Below are positions 43,783 through 53,433 of a stretch of DNA of 64,000 bases, piece by piece. Origin of the DNA: Streptomyces chartreusis NRRL 3882 (lineage in GTDB: Bacteria > Actinomycetota > Actinomycetes > Streptomycetales > Streptomycetaceae). The notes below the pieces were generated by a model that saw only the letters and a list, made by a program, of their open reading frames with translations, ran no database searches and had not been told where the DNA came from. Both the position numbers and the translations under genes were made by a program. Within the stretch, counting starts at the first letter, position 1. Each line of letters begins with the position of its first letter. The stretch covers positions 62,001-126,000 of the forward strand of contig NZ_LT963352.1 in NCBI RefSeq assembly GCF_900236475.1, in the 5' to 3' direction.

Positions 43783-44751
43783 ATGGAATCGCCGGTCACG
43801 TTCGATCGTCTCTACGAAGGTGCCAAGCGCTTCGCGCGCCTGGCGATGGAAGCCCACGCCGAAGAGGACCAGGAGGTCTTCCTGTTACACGCTGGCGTCA
43901 GCGTCGAACGCCTGGCGAAGGCGGCACTGGTCCTTGTCCATCCCACCTTGCTCACCGAGGTGAACGGCAAGGACGACATGCTGCTGCACTTCGCGGGAGC
44001 GGTGTCTGAACCGCCGGCCCGGCTCAAGACCGTTGGCGCGTCGACAGCGATCGGTCGGCTGCGGAAGATGGACGTTCTCCCGCAGAAGCCCAAAAGCGAG
44101 GCTGCTGACCTCGATGGCCTGATCGAGCTGCGCAACGGTGTCGCTCACCTCGGTGCAGAGGACGTGGAGGACTACCTGGGAGTCCTCACGGCGACCGTGG
44201 ACAAGCTCTTGCAGCACGTGAAGCGGGACCGCGAAGCCTTTTGGGAGTCGTGGTCGGACACGGTCCAGGTGATCCTCGACGACAGGGCAGACCGCTTGCA
44301 GAAGGCCGTCCGGCTGAGGATGGACCAGGCCCGGCACCGGTTCCGGACGCGCTTCGCTGACCTCCCGGACGGAGCGGTCGAGGGTGCCGCGCAGGCGGTG
44401 AGTGAGCGCGGGCTGATAGTGGTCGAGGTCGGTCCAGGAAAGGCGCTGTTCCAGACGCTGAGCCAGTGCCCCGCCTGCGACCGGGAAGCTGCCGCTCTGT
44501 TCCTGGCCGTGGGCGAGGACTCCCCGCTGTTCGACATGGAGCTGACGGCCGAAGGTCTCCTGTGCGGGCTGTGCGGGTTCCACCTCTCCAGCACTGATGA
44601 GGTCGAGGCCGCCGGCCTGCCGACCGTTGTCCGCTACTCCGTGGAGGACCTGACGCGCATCGTCGCCGAAGGCCCTGACCCTGCAGAACGCCTTGCCACA
44701 CTCAAGCTCGCCCTGCCGACTGTGCGAACCCACGCCCACGACAGCTTCTAG
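43783..44751 (+). CDS. HEPN domain protein with C-terminal zinc ribbon (copy B)
   Basis: ATG 43783; 322 residues. The HEPN signature ELRNGVAHLG has R117, N118 and H122. The helices preceding it (FLLHAGVSVERLAKAALVLV) match copy A (FAVHHAGIAAEHLLKAYLSS). The C-terminal half has CPAC and CGLC pairs. Copy B is longer than copy A by about 22 residues. Its repeated occurrence near a WhiB-sigma operon suggests a functional link, possibly as a sigma-controlled RNase; this is inference. Confidence 0.75.
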   Translation: MESPVTFDRLYEGAKRFARLAMEAHAEEDQEVFLLHAGVSVERLAKAALVLVHPTLLTEVNGKDDMLLHFAGAVSEPPARLKTVGASTAIGRLRKMDVLPQKPKSEAADLDGLIELRNGVAHLGAEDVEDYLGVLTATVDKLLQHVKRDREAFWESWSDTVQVILDDRADRLQKAVRLRMDQARHRFRTRFADLPDGAVEGAAQAVSERGLIVVEVGPGKALFQTLSQCPACDREAAALFLAVGEDSPLFDMELTAEGLLCGLCGFHLSSTDEVEAAGLPTVVRYSVEDLTRIVAEGPDPAERLATLKLALPTVRTHAHDSF

Positions 44752-44866
44752 AACGACGTGCTTGGCTCCCGGTAAGGCGCGCTACCTGCGGCACAGAGCC
44801 CTGTGACCTCACAGAGTGAGGCCGTGGTGTCAGTGGGGGCTCGCACAATGGAGTGCATGAATCGAC

Positions 44867-45136
44867 GTGAGCGCACCCCCCGGCCAAGCCTCGCAGGCTC
44901 CCTCCCACCAGCAGGCACCGGCCGGACCCCACCCACCGCACAACCCGGCCCCGGGCAATGAAGGACCCCTGCTCGGCCTGCGCAGTGCCATCGTTTTGAT
45001 GCTCGGTGTCCTCGTCGCCACCGGCGCCGGTGTACTGACCTACCTCGTCCAGCAAGACGCCGCCACCGCCGTCCTGGCCGGTGGCGCCGCCTTCGCCGGC
45101 GCCGTCCTCTTCTTCCACAAAATCATCGACCGCTAG
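44867..45136 (+). CDS. Small two-TM membrane protein, hypothetical
   Basis: GTG 44867; 89 residues. A Pro/Gln/His-rich 38-residue N-terminus precedes two hydrophobic segments (SAIVLMLGVLVATGAGVLTY and ATAVLAGGAAFAGAVLFFHK). This type is common in Streptomyces genomes without known role. It follows the HEPN gene by 115 bp in the same direction. Confidence 0.6.
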   Translation: MSAPPGQASQAPSHQQAPAGPHPPHNPAPGNEGPLLGLRSAIVLMLGVLVATGAGVLTYLVQQDAATAVLAGGAAFAGAVLFFHKIIDR

Positions 45137-45218
45137 AACACGCTGCGGGGCGGCGGCCCGAACCGGCCGCCGCAGCAGCCACGCAGGACGCATCCTCGTA
45201 AGAAGGCTGGGACTCAGA

Positions 45219-45533
45219 GTGATCAACTTTTCCACACCGCCTCACGCGGGCGTCCCGCGGCCCGCCGGAGTCTTCAGCGTCGCTCCCTTCGCCGGGGAGA
45301 CGACGTCGTCACTGATATGCCGCCTGGCAACACGCTACGGACCGCAGACCAAGGCCCTGCGGTCCCACTGGAAGTGGCGCAACTACCGGCCCCAGCACGA
45401 AGGCGTGGGCGGCGCACGTGCCGACGCGGACGTCCTGCTGAACGCTGCGGGGCGTCAGGTCCTGGCAAGGCTGTGCGGCATCCAGGAAGAAACGCTGACC
45501 AGCACAAACACCAACCGAGCCTTTACGCGCTAG
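45219..45533 (+). CDS. TniQ-like N-terminal fragment
   Basis: GTG 45219; 104 residues. The sequence FSVAPFAGETTSSLICRLAT followed by RYG, and later ADVLLNAAGRQVLARLCGIQ followed by EETL, parallels the TniQ at 35402 (VAPLRGETTLSYMSRVASRY; FNTEARVVVAAFCRMPEEHL). It stops just after this first module, with no zinc motif or repeats. It is a truncated gene or the remnant of another transposon. Confidence 0.6.
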   Translation: MINFSTPPHAGVPRPAGVFSVAPFAGETTSSLICRLATRYGPQTKALRSHWKWRNYRPQHEGVGGARADADVLLNAAGRQVLARLCGIQEETLTSTNTNRAFTR

Positions 45534-45895
45534 CGAAACCCACAACGAGCCCAGTCCCACTCAGCACACAACCCCAGCTCACACCCCGAACCACCCGCTA
45601 GAACCTCGCACCCCGCCGCTCTCAACGAACCCACAACACACCAGGCCAGCAAGCGCGCGATACACCAACAAACCCCCCTCCGAGCGTTACCACCCGCGGG
45701 ACGCGGGGCGCGTCCATCCGGTTCTTGAAACGGTGCCCGACCGCGGCGTACGCGAGCGCCGCATTCGCAATGCATCAGCAGCAGCCGACACCCGCGCCAC
45801 CTTTCACCGTGCTCCAGCGACCGGCGATTCGTCTGCGCTGCGCATCCCATGTGACTTACTCTAAGTGGGCAGGCGATCACGTTTGAGGGAGTGCC
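45534..45895. other. Intergenic stretch with C-rich strand bias, no gene seen
   Basis: 360 bp between the TniQ fragment and the protease gene. The first 150 bp are C/A-rich, like the 3' end of the tniQ gene at 38.8 kb, and may be decayed coding sequence or a transposon end. The last 60 bp should contain the protease promoter; GAGGGAG just before 45896 is its ribosome-binding site. Confidence 0.4.
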
Positions 45896-47317
45896 ATGGC
45901 CAGTGACGAGGAGGCACTGCTCGTTAAGCGCGCCAGGGAGAATGAAATTATCGACTTGGACACCAGGGTGCTCGCGGTCGGACTGGGCGGCAAGGTAGAA
46001 AATGGTAGGCCCACCGGAGAGCTGGCCATCTGGGTGATTGTGTATGGGGATCCGCAGCCCGGCTTGAGACCTATCAGAAGTGTCATCCGCTCGGAGTACG
46101 ACGGGGTCAAGACTCACATCGTCGAGGTGACGAAGCGTCAGACTGAGCCTCAGAGCAAGCTGGTGACAAGCGGTAGTCGGATCCGAGCATATCCCTCCGT
46201 CATCATCCCAGGCATTGATAAGTACATCGGCACGCTGGGCATTGCCGCACGAACCGAGGGGGTGCCACCCGACAAACGGCCGAACGTATTTCTCTCGTGT
46301 CATCACGTAATGGGAGAAACGAAGGGCGACCGAGTTGTGCAGCTCAGCTGCTCGAATTGCTGCGAGCCTGACGTTGCCAAAGTCCTCCGGGGTGACCCGA
46401 AGGTCGACGCTGCGATTGCGACGATCAATGACGATTGGGAAGTGCAGGAAGGGAAGATTGATAATGTGGTACTGGCTGGCACCGTCCACCTTAACCCGGG
46501 TCCGCAATGGTCCACACTACCCCCTGACGTGCAGATGGCGTTGAAGCATGTCAACTATGAGGTTTACAAATATGGGGCCGAGACAGGCTGGACAAAAGGC
46601 CTAGTTGGCTGCGTCGAAGTGTATGGCAGGCAAGGACAATACTTCGGTACGACGGTGGCGCCGCATATCCTCATCTCGTCGACAGGCAAGGACGCGGAGG
46701 CGTTCTCTGCGGGCGGCGACTCAGGATCCATGGTCATCGACGGGAAGCGGCGGGTGGTAGCTCTGCTGACGGGCGGTGCAACCACTTTGGACGAGATTGG
46801 GCTCACCTGGGCGGTCCCGATCAAGTACGTGGAGGAGCGGCTCAAGATCCGGATCGCCGCCACCCCGCCGCCGAGCATTTGGGGGGCGACCGTCACTTCT
46901 CCGCTGGGCCAGACACACCGCGCCCTTGCAGGCACAGCCTCCGGGCGGGGTCTACTGGATCTGTACGGGCGGCATGAGTCCGAAGTCCGCAAGCTGCTGC
47001 GGGAAAGTCGCCGGTTCGTCGTGGCTTGGCACCATGGCCAGGGCCCCGAGTTGGTCCGGGCTTTGGCCGCAGTAGCGGAACGCCAGGCCGAGGTTCTGCC
47101 GACAGAGGTGGCGGGTCGCTCCTGGGCGGACCACGTCAGCGCAGTCGTCCAGGCGTTGCGGGCGCTTGGCAGCCCGGCGCTGGTACGGGACGTCGACCGG
47201 ATGGCGCCGTTTCTAGTCAGTCTTGGCGGCCGCACGTATGGGCAGTTGATGGATTTGATTGAGGGCCTAGATGTGGATTCGACTGCAGGTATCCGTCCCG
47301 GCGGAGCACCAGGGTGA
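45896..47317 (+). CDS. Trypsin-like serine protease, first gene of a large cluster
   Basis: ATG 45896, with GAGGGAG about 5 bases upstream; 473 residues and no signal peptide, so probably cytoplasmic. The chymotrypsin-fold triad can be read as H in VFLSCHHVMG (about residue 137), D in KVDAAIATIN and S in FSAGGDSGSMVIDGKRR. After the protease domain (to about residue 325) comes a 140-residue helical region (SEVRKLLRESRRFVVAWHHG, and ALAAVAERQAEVLPTEVAGR) that may be an adaptor. Base composition is less GC-rich than the neighbours. It heads a run of five co-directional genes and may process one of their products. Confidence 0.75.
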   Translation: MASDEEALLVKRARENEIIDLDTRVLAVGLGGKVENGRPTGELAIWVIVYGDPQPGLRPIRSVIRSEYDGVKTHIVEVTKRQTEPQSKLVTSGSRIRAYPSVIIPGIDKYIGTLGIAARTEGVPPDKRPNVFLSCHHVMGETKGDRVVQLSCSNCCEPDVAKVLRGDPKVDAAIATINDDWEVQEGKIDNVVLAGTVHLNPGPQWSTLPPDVQMALKHVNYEVYKYGAETGWTKGLVGCVEVYGRQGQYFGTTVAPHILISSTGKDAEAFSAGGDSGSMVIDGKRRVVALLTGGATTLDEIGLTWAVPIKYVEERLKIRIAATPPPSIWGATVTSPLGQTHRALAGTASGRGLLDLYGRHESEVRKLLRESRRFVVAWHHGQGPELVRALAAVAERQAEVLPTEVAGRSWADHVSAVVQALRALGSPALVRDVDRMAPFLVSLGGRTYGQLMDLIEGLDVDSTAGIRPGGAPG

Positions 47318-47360
47318 GTAGTCACGCCGTCCGCCTGAGCCTTCTCCGTCGGATGCGGTC

Positions 47361-50300
47361 ATGAGCGCGGGCACGCTGGCGTTGCTGTGCCGCGGCCTGG
47401 CAGGGGCACTGGCACCGCTTCGTATGGCCTTGGATCCGGAACAAGTCGATGGCCTCTTCGCCGACCTTGGCCTGGGACTGCCGCCGCAGGTGCGCGACGA
47501 CCCAGTTTGGCGTACGTCAGTTAGCAAGGCTCGCGACACGGCAGGGGAATTGCCCGGCCTGGTGGAGCAGCTGACGGCGGCGATTGTCACCGACGACAAC
47601 GCGGCCATCGTCGCCCACACCGCTGCTCTGGCCGGGCGAATCACCATGCTCCGCGACCGGCTGACTGCGGTTGGCGACAGGCTGGCCACCCTTGCACCAG
47701 CGTTCCCAAGCATGCCTGCCAGTGAAGTGGCTGCCTTCGCCGCGGAGTTGCCCAGGCGCATGCTGGAGTTGATGGTGGTCAACCATCTCGAGCGGACCAC
47801 GCGGGGCCTGCTGAACGGGCTGGCTCTTTCCGGATTGATCGAGAGACGCCGCGAACAGGGCGTTCCCAATGATCCGGCACGGCCGACCCACGTCGTGCGG
47901 CGGCTACGGCTCGACCGGCTGGGGCCACTGCTCCGTTCACCCGGCAAGTACCTGAGCACGATCTATGGGTGGAGCGACCCTGCCTTCGACGGCCATGCGC
48001 TGCTGGCGCAGCTTGGCGAGGCGGGGCGCTTGGCTTCTTTGCCTGTTGTGCTCGTGGACGGGCCATCGGGTCCCTTGCTCGACTTGCTCGGCGGAACGGT
48101 CACGGCGGACGCGAGTACGAGTCCACCCGGGCTGCGCGGTGGTTTGCGGATCGCGCTCCCAGCCGCGCAGACTTTCGATCTTCCCCTCAAGCAGTCCGGC
48201 TGGCGGGTGCGGCTGGCTTCAGGCCCGGAGCTGCCCGCGGGGCTGAGTGTTCAACTGGTCCCGCCGGGACGTGTAGTGGTGACGCCGCCGCCTGGAGCGC
48301 CGCATGTAGCTGGCGCAGTCAGCGCTGAGGCGACGATCACCGCGGTGCCACCGCAGACCCATGTGGTGCTGCTCGGACAGGCAGGAAAGTCTCGGCTGGA
48401 GGTCGCGTCCGTCACAGCGGCGGCACGCGCGGAACTGGTTTGGGACGCTGCGAGCGGCTCGGCCCAGGCTGAGCCGGTGCTGGAGTTGGCTGTTCACGGC
48501 GGGCGTTTCGTGCTCAACCTCGAGGGCGCGGGCGCACTGCTGAGCGCGTTGATCCCGAAGGATCTGGTCCAAGCCGATCTGGACCTTGCTATCCGATGGT
48601 CACAAGGCCGCATCTATCTGCGCGGGGGCGCTGGTCTCCGGGCTGCCTTCCCAGTGCATCTCTCACTCGGGCCCGTCGATCTGCAGACCGTCACGGTCGC
48701 CCTTGACCCATCGGGTGAGAGCGGTCTGCCGGTGGAGCTGTCCGTCAATCTCCGTACGATGCTTGGTCCGCTGGCGCTGCTCATCGAAGGCGTCGGTATT
48801 ACGGCCAACCTCGCGTTTCCTCCTGGTGGGGGGAATGTCGGCCCGTTGGATGTGTCGTTCGGGTTCCGCGCGCCGGGTGGTATCGGGCTCAGCCTGGACG
48901 CTGGACCCGTGACCGGAGCGGGGTACCTGGCGTTCGACCCGCCGGCCAACCGCTACGCGGGAGCCCTGCGACTCCGGCTGGCCCTTTTCGACGCGGCTGC
49001 CTACGCCGTCTATAAGCAGGTCACCGGCCGCACGTCCGTCGTCGCGGTGCTCGGCGCCCGCTTCACTCCGGGGATCCAGCTGGGCTTCGGGTTTGCCCTG
49101 ACCGGATTGGGCGGCCTGATCGGTCTCAACCGACGGGCCCAAATCGACCTGCTACGAGAGCGGCTCGCCAGCGGCGCGGCAGGCAACGTGTTGTTCTGTG
49201 AGGACCCGGTGCGTAACGCGCCCGCGCTGCTTGGCGACCTCGAGGCGTTCTTTCCATCGGCCGACGGGGGTTTTCTGGTCGGCCCGACTGTGCAGATCAG
49301 CTGGCTGTCGCCGATCGTGCGGATCGATCTCGGCCTGATCATCGAGCTGCCTGGGCCGTCCAGGGTGATGATCCTTGGGTCAATCCGAGCGTTGATCGGC
49401 ATCAGTGAGAGGGCGGCGCTGCTCTACCTGCGGATGGACGTGCTCGGCGTCGTTGACCTCGCCGGTCGGCGTATCTCTCTGGACGCCGTGCTGGTTGGCT
49501 CGCATGCCCTTGGTGTCTTCCGGCTGGCTGGCGGCATGGCATTCCGGCTTGACTACGGCAGTAACCCGTATGTGCTGTTCAGCGTTGGCGGTTTCCATCC
49601 ACGTTTTGACCCCGGTCCGCTGGACCTGCCGCGACTGGACCGGGTTGGTGCTTCGTTGGACGTCAACGTCGTCGCCCACGCGTACCTACGCCTGGAGATG
49701 TATCTCGCGTTCACCGCGAACACTCTCCAGGCGGGAGCGCGGGTTGAGGCAGGCGTGGAGCTTGGGCCGCTCAGCGCGCACGGCCACTTCGTGTTCGACG
49801 CGCTGCTGCAGTTCCGGCCGTTCCACTTTGAGGCCACCTTCAGCGCGGGCTTCTCTGTGGAGGCTCTCGGCCTGTCGTTCGCCAGCGTCGCTATCACAGG
49901 ACGCATCAGCGGTCCGGGACCACTGGTGGTCTATGCCAAGGGTCGAGTCAAGCGGCTGGGTGTCTCGGTGTCCGGCAGCGCCACGTTCGAGCTGGGTAGC
50001 CATGACGCGGAGCGTGTCCAGCCGATCTCCAGCCCGGTCCAGCACCTGGCAGACGAACTGAAGCGGGCCAGCAACCTGCGGGTCGGCGGAGAGGACCCCT
50101 CGGTCCTACTGCGGCCGGACCGGGCAGTGGTCCCAGGTGTGCTGGTTACGCCGAAGGGCAGCCTTGTCTGGGAGCAGAAGCGGGCGCCGCTGAATACGCT
50201 GATCCGCCGGCTCGGCGGAGTTCCGCTCGATGGCGCTCACCAGCTGCGGATCGAAGTTCCCGCCGAATGGCAAGTGAGCGAAGAGCGTGACTGGTTCAAC

Positions 50301-50717
50301 CCGGGTGCCTTCACCGACCTCGACCTCCGCGATTCCCAGACGCTGAACAACGCCGCCTTCGCTGAGTTGCCGTCCGGGGTGCGGCTTGGTGGAGCGGCCG
50401 ACGCTGTGGCTCCGACGGCCGTTTCATATACCGAACGGATTGACCTTGTGAAGCGGCCCACTCGCCTCCGGCTGACCGACCTACTGGCGAAGGCCTACCT
50501 CACAAAAGCGCTGCACGCGGCCCTGAACGATCGGACGATGACGCCGACCATCGATCCCGGTTCGGCGAAGGTGACGGTTGCTCCCGAGACCGCGGACGTC
50601 TACGCGCCTGACGGGACGCTGAAGCAGGCCCATGAGACCCCGTTCCAGGCCTTCCAGCTCGTCCAGTCCGGTGCCGGTAGCGCGTTCCCCAGCGCAGATG
50701 TGGCGGTGGCGCTGTGA
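47361..50717 (+). CDS. Large beta-rich protein, DUF6603-like
   Basis: ATG 47361; 1118 residues. The N-terminal 200 residues are helical. The rest is long runs of alternating hydrophobic residues with Gly turns (GPLDVSFGFRAPGGIGLSLD, FSVGGFHPRFDPGPLDLPRL, VELGPLSAHGHFVFDALLQF), which I associate with the DUF6603 family of large actinobacterial and myxobacterial proteins. There is no signal peptide. The function is unknown; the pattern suggests an extended beta-sheet or a lipid-groove/solenoid structure. It starts 43 bp after the protease gene. Confidence 0.6.
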   Translation: MSAGTLALLCRGLAGALAPLRMALDPEQVDGLFADLGLGLPPQVRDDPVWRTSVSKARDTAGELPGLVEQLTAAIVTDDNAAIVAHTAALAGRITMLRDRLTAVGDRLATLAPAFPSMPASEVAAFAAELPRRMLELMVVNHLERTTRGLLNGLALSGLIERRREQGVPNDPARPTHVVRRLRLDRLGPLLRSPGKYLSTIYGWSDPAFDGHALLAQLGEAGRLASLPVVLVDGPSGPLLDLLGGTVTADASTSPPGLRGGLRIALPAAQTFDLPLKQSGWRVRLASGPELPAGLSVQLVPPGRVVVTPPPGAPHVAGAVSAEATITAVPPQTHVVLLGQAGKSRLEVASVTAAARAELVWDAASGSAQAEPVLELAVHGGRFVLNLEGAGALLSALIPKDLVQADLDLAIRWSQGRIYLRGGAGLRAAFPVHLSLGPVDLQTVTVALDPSGESGLPVELSVNLRTMLGPLALLIEGVGITANLAFPPGGGNVGPLDVSFGFRAPGGIGLSLDAGPVTGAGYLAFDPPANRYAGALRLRLALFDAAAYAVYKQVTGRTSVVAVLGARFTPGIQLGFGFALTGLGGLIGLNRRAQIDLLRERLASGAAGNVLFCEDPVRNAPALLGDLEAFFPSADGGFLVGPTVQISWLSPIVRIDLGLIIELPGPSRVMILGSIRALIGISERAALLYLRMDVLGVVDLAGRRISLDAVLVGSHALGVFRLAGGMAFRLDYGSNPYVLFSVGGFHPRFDPGPLDLPRLDRVGASLDVNVVAHAYLRLEMYLAFTANTLQAGARVEAGVELGPLSAHGHFVFDALLQFRPFHFEATFSAGFSVEALGLSFASVAITGRISGPGPLVVYAKGRVKRLGVSVSGSATFELGSHDAERVQPISSPVQHLADELKRASNLRVGGEDPSVLLRPDRAVVPGVLVTPKGSLVWEQKRAPLNTLIRRLGGVPLDGAHQLRIEVPAEWQVSEERDWFNPGAFTDLDLRDSQTLNNAAFAELPSGVRLGGAADAVAPTAVSYTERIDLVKRPTRLRLTDLLAKAYLTKALHAALNDRTMTPTIDPGSAKVTVAPETADVYAPDGTLKQAHETPFQAFQLVQSGAGSAFPSADVAVAL

Positions 50718-50736
50718 CCCGTGGGAAGTGGTGCGC

Positions 50737-53433
50737 GTGCAGTTTCTGAGTTGGCAGCGCTCGTCGGTCTACGGCCTCGTGTCGTCCGGCGACCTGGTCG
50801 ACGGCCGCCTGAAGGGCGAGCTGCCGCTGACACTGCGCGACGACATCAGCGGCGAAACCGCCACCAGCAGCGTCGGCTTCCACCTGATGGGCCCGCACGA
50901 CGTAGGCGGGCTGGCGCAGCGCGCCGTGCTTCGTACAGTGCCTGGCGACTTGGCCCGCGATGTCGAGGCCACCAAATTGGTTCACGTTGACTTCGCCGAT
51001 CCCGACATGCCGTGGCGCTATACTCCCCGCCGGGCGTCTGGTGACCAGCTGCCGCCCTGGCTGGCCGTGCTGGTTGGTACCGCCGACGAGGTACGTGTCG
51101 ACGGGCCGTTGCTACGGGTCGGCAGCCGGGAGGTGTTCGACGCCTACCCACCGGTCCAAGCTCATCGTTGGGCCCACGTGCACGACGACGGGGTGCGCCG
51201 CTTGTCGCGGCTCATTTCCCCTCGGGAGCTGAAGCCCGACACCGCGTACGTGGCTGCGCTGGTGCCCGCCTACAACGAGAAAGGCGAGTTCGCCTGGGAT
51301 GCGGAGCAGGGCCGGGTGCCCGCGGCGCTGCCGGCGTTCCGTTCCTGGCGGTTCTGGACCGGGCCGGCAGGGGATTTCGAGACCCTGGCGTTCGCCATCG
51401 TGCCCGCACAGGTGCCGGGTCTGGGACGCGCCCCGCTGGCGTACCGCCGAGGACCTGTGGTGGTCGAACTGGAAGTGCGCGGCGCCATTACCAGCCTCGG
51501 TGGGACGCCTGATGGGCCGGACGAGGCCTCCGCTCAAGCCGACCTGACCGCCTATCAGCTGGCTGTTGCCGGCCTCGCAGCCACAGACCCGCTCGGCCGT
51601 AAGGTCGTCGGGCCTCCCCGTTACGGCCGCACCTGGGCTGCCGATCCGGAAGCCACCACCTGGGGAGCGGCGCTCAATGGCGACCCGCGCTTGCGCGGTA
51701 CTGCCGGGCTTGGCACCTGGATGGGCATCGAGGCCCAGCAGGAGCTGCTCGACGCAGCGCTCGAGCAGCTCGGCGGAGTACGCCTGGCTGCGCATCTGAT
51801 CGAAGGGTTGGCCTGCGGGCTGATGGCCGCCCAGTCGCTGTGGCGCCGCAAGCTCCCCGCGGAGCCCGCCCGGCAGGTGCACCTGCTCGCGCCCCTGATG
51901 CGGCGGATGCGCGCGACGACCAGCAGTACTGCCCTGTCTGCTGTCACGGGCCCAGACAGTCCGCTCGATGCGGCGCTGTTCTCCTCGGCGGCGCGGCGCG
52001 CCCTGCGTCGCAGCACGGCCTGGGTTCGGCACAGCGCCGCAGGCGTCGTCGGCCGCGACGATCTCGTCGCGGCGGCGAACCGCTGCCCGCGGCCCGCCCG
52101 GCGGGTGGTGGAAGGGCTACCGCACGCAGACGGCCTCAGCGAGGCCCTCGGCCTGATGCCAGCCGAGGACCCGACCATGCTCGACCTTCGACCGCTGGGG
52201 CCACGGACTGAGCAGGCCATTGCCAACCTGACCGGCCGATTCATCGACGACGGCTTCTTCCGTGACGTGTGGGAGCTCACCGAGGCGATCGCAGCCGAGT
52301 ACGAACCGTGCGAGCTGCACATCATTCTCCTACGCGACCACCAGGGCGAAGTCGCCACTCGGGAGCTGCTCGTCGCCGCGGCCCGCAGATGCGTCCTGGC
52401 CACTGGCTGGGAGCCACACTTTTCCCCGCCCCCGGTCGAGGATCAGGAGGTCAGTATCGGCCGACTCCGGGAGACGCTCGCTGGGCTTCTCGGCGCGCCG
52501 CCGCCCGACCGCTGCCGGCCCGCCGACCTTGACCACTTCGCGGCCGTGGTGACAGCGGCCGTCGACCCGCACGGGCCGAACACGCCGGCCTGGCGGCGCA
52601 TCCAGTCACGCATCGGCGGCCTCACCATCGGTGACCTACGCCCACCGGAAGTGCCGGTAGGACTGGACTTTCCCACCTGGACGCTTCTGCGCGACCGGGC
52701 GAGAGAATGGATTCTGCCAGGGGTTGAGCGGATGCCCTGCGATTCCGTGGTGGCGCTGCGCACCAACCCGGCGTTCATCGACGCCTACCTCGCTGGCCTC
52801 AATGAGCAGCTGCTGGCTGAACTGCACTGGCGCAATGTACCGGCCGACCGGACGGGTACGCCGCTGCTGATGTTCTGGGGGCACGTCGATTTCGAAGCTG
52901 GCCAGAGGGTGGCGGAGATCCGGCCCATCGCCGACTGGGACGGTAAGTCGATCATCGGCGGCCTGCAGCACCAGGTGCTGCACCCGGGCGACACCACGGG
53001 CAAGGAAGACCTCGTCATCGCCTTCCGCTCGGACCTGTTCTGGCGATACCCGGCGACGCAGGTGTACTTGGTGAAGGCGCAACCAGGCGGCACTGCTGCC
53101 GACGACGCTGTCCTCACAGCCACGCCGGACTTCAAAATGTCCGCGGCTGACCGTGACAAGCGGGTCTATATCGGCCCGACGTTCCAGGGAGCGCTCGGCC
53201 GCGACATCGTATTCTTCGCCTTCGACATCGCACCCGCCGAGCTGAGCAAGTACTGGCTGGTGCTCGATGAGCCGCCGTCGGAGCTGCGATTCCGGGCCCG
53301 CGATGGCCAGACCGGCCAGCTCCTGGGCGCCTCGGCCGCACACAGTGCGGCGTACGCGCTCGCCACCATCGACCGCAGAACCCGAGTGGCCATCTCGGGT
53401 CCGCACCTCGAGCAACTGGGATTGCGGCCATGA
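50737..53433 (+). CDS. Large hypothetical protein of the protease/DUF6603 cluster (A)
   Basis: GTG 50737 is chosen for the GGGAAG 8 bases upstream; GTGs at 50728 and 50731 are also possible. About 898 residues. I do not recognise a family. The N-terminal 400 residues are beta-rich (LPLTLRDDISGETATSSVGF, WRFWTGPAGDFETLAFAIVP), the middle is helical (IEAQQELLDAALEQLGGVRL), and the end has TPLLMFWGHVDFEAGQRVAE. No TM segment or signal peptide is visible. It starts 19 bp after the DUF6603-like gene and its stop overlaps the next start (ATGA). Confidence 0.6.
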   Translation: MQFLSWQRSSVYGLVSSGDLVDGRLKGELPLTLRDDISGETATSSVGFHLMGPHDVGGLAQRAVLRTVPGDLARDVEATKLVHVDFADPDMPWRYTPRRASGDQLPPWLAVLVGTADEVRVDGPLLRVGSREVFDAYPPVQAHRWAHVHDDGVRRLSRLISPRELKPDTAYVAALVPAYNEKGEFAWDAEQGRVPAALPAFRSWRFWTGPAGDFETLAFAIVPAQVPGLGRAPLAYRRGPVVVELEVRGAITSLGGTPDGPDEASAQADLTAYQLAVAGLAATDPLGRKVVGPPRYGRTWAADPEATTWGAALNGDPRLRGTAGLGTWMGIEAQQELLDAALEQLGGVRLAAHLIEGLACGLMAAQSLWRRKLPAEPARQVHLLAPLMRRMRATTSSTALSAVTGPDSPLDAALFSSAARRALRRSTAWVRHSAAGVVGRDDLVAAANRCPRPARRVVEGLPHADGLSEALGLMPAEDPTMLDLRPLGPRTEQAIANLTGRFIDDGFFRDVWELTEAIAAEYEPCELHIILLRDHQGEVATRELLVAAARRCVLATGWEPHFSPPPVEDQEVSIGRLRETLAGLLGAPPPDRCRPADLDHFAAVVTAAVDPHGPNTPAWRRIQSRIGGLTIGDLRPPEVPVGLDFPTWTLLRDRAREWILPGVERMPCDSVVALRTNPAFIDAYLAGLNEQLLAELHWRNVPADRTGTPLLMFWGHVDFEAGQRVAEIRPIADWDGKSIIGGLQHQVLHPGDTTGKEDLVIAFRSDLFWRYPATQVYLVKAQPGGTAADDAVLTATPDFKMSAADRDKRVYIGPTFQGALGRDIVFFAFDIAPAELSKYWLVLDEPPSELRFRARDGQTGQLLGASAAHSAAYALATIDRRTRVAISGPHLEQLGLRP

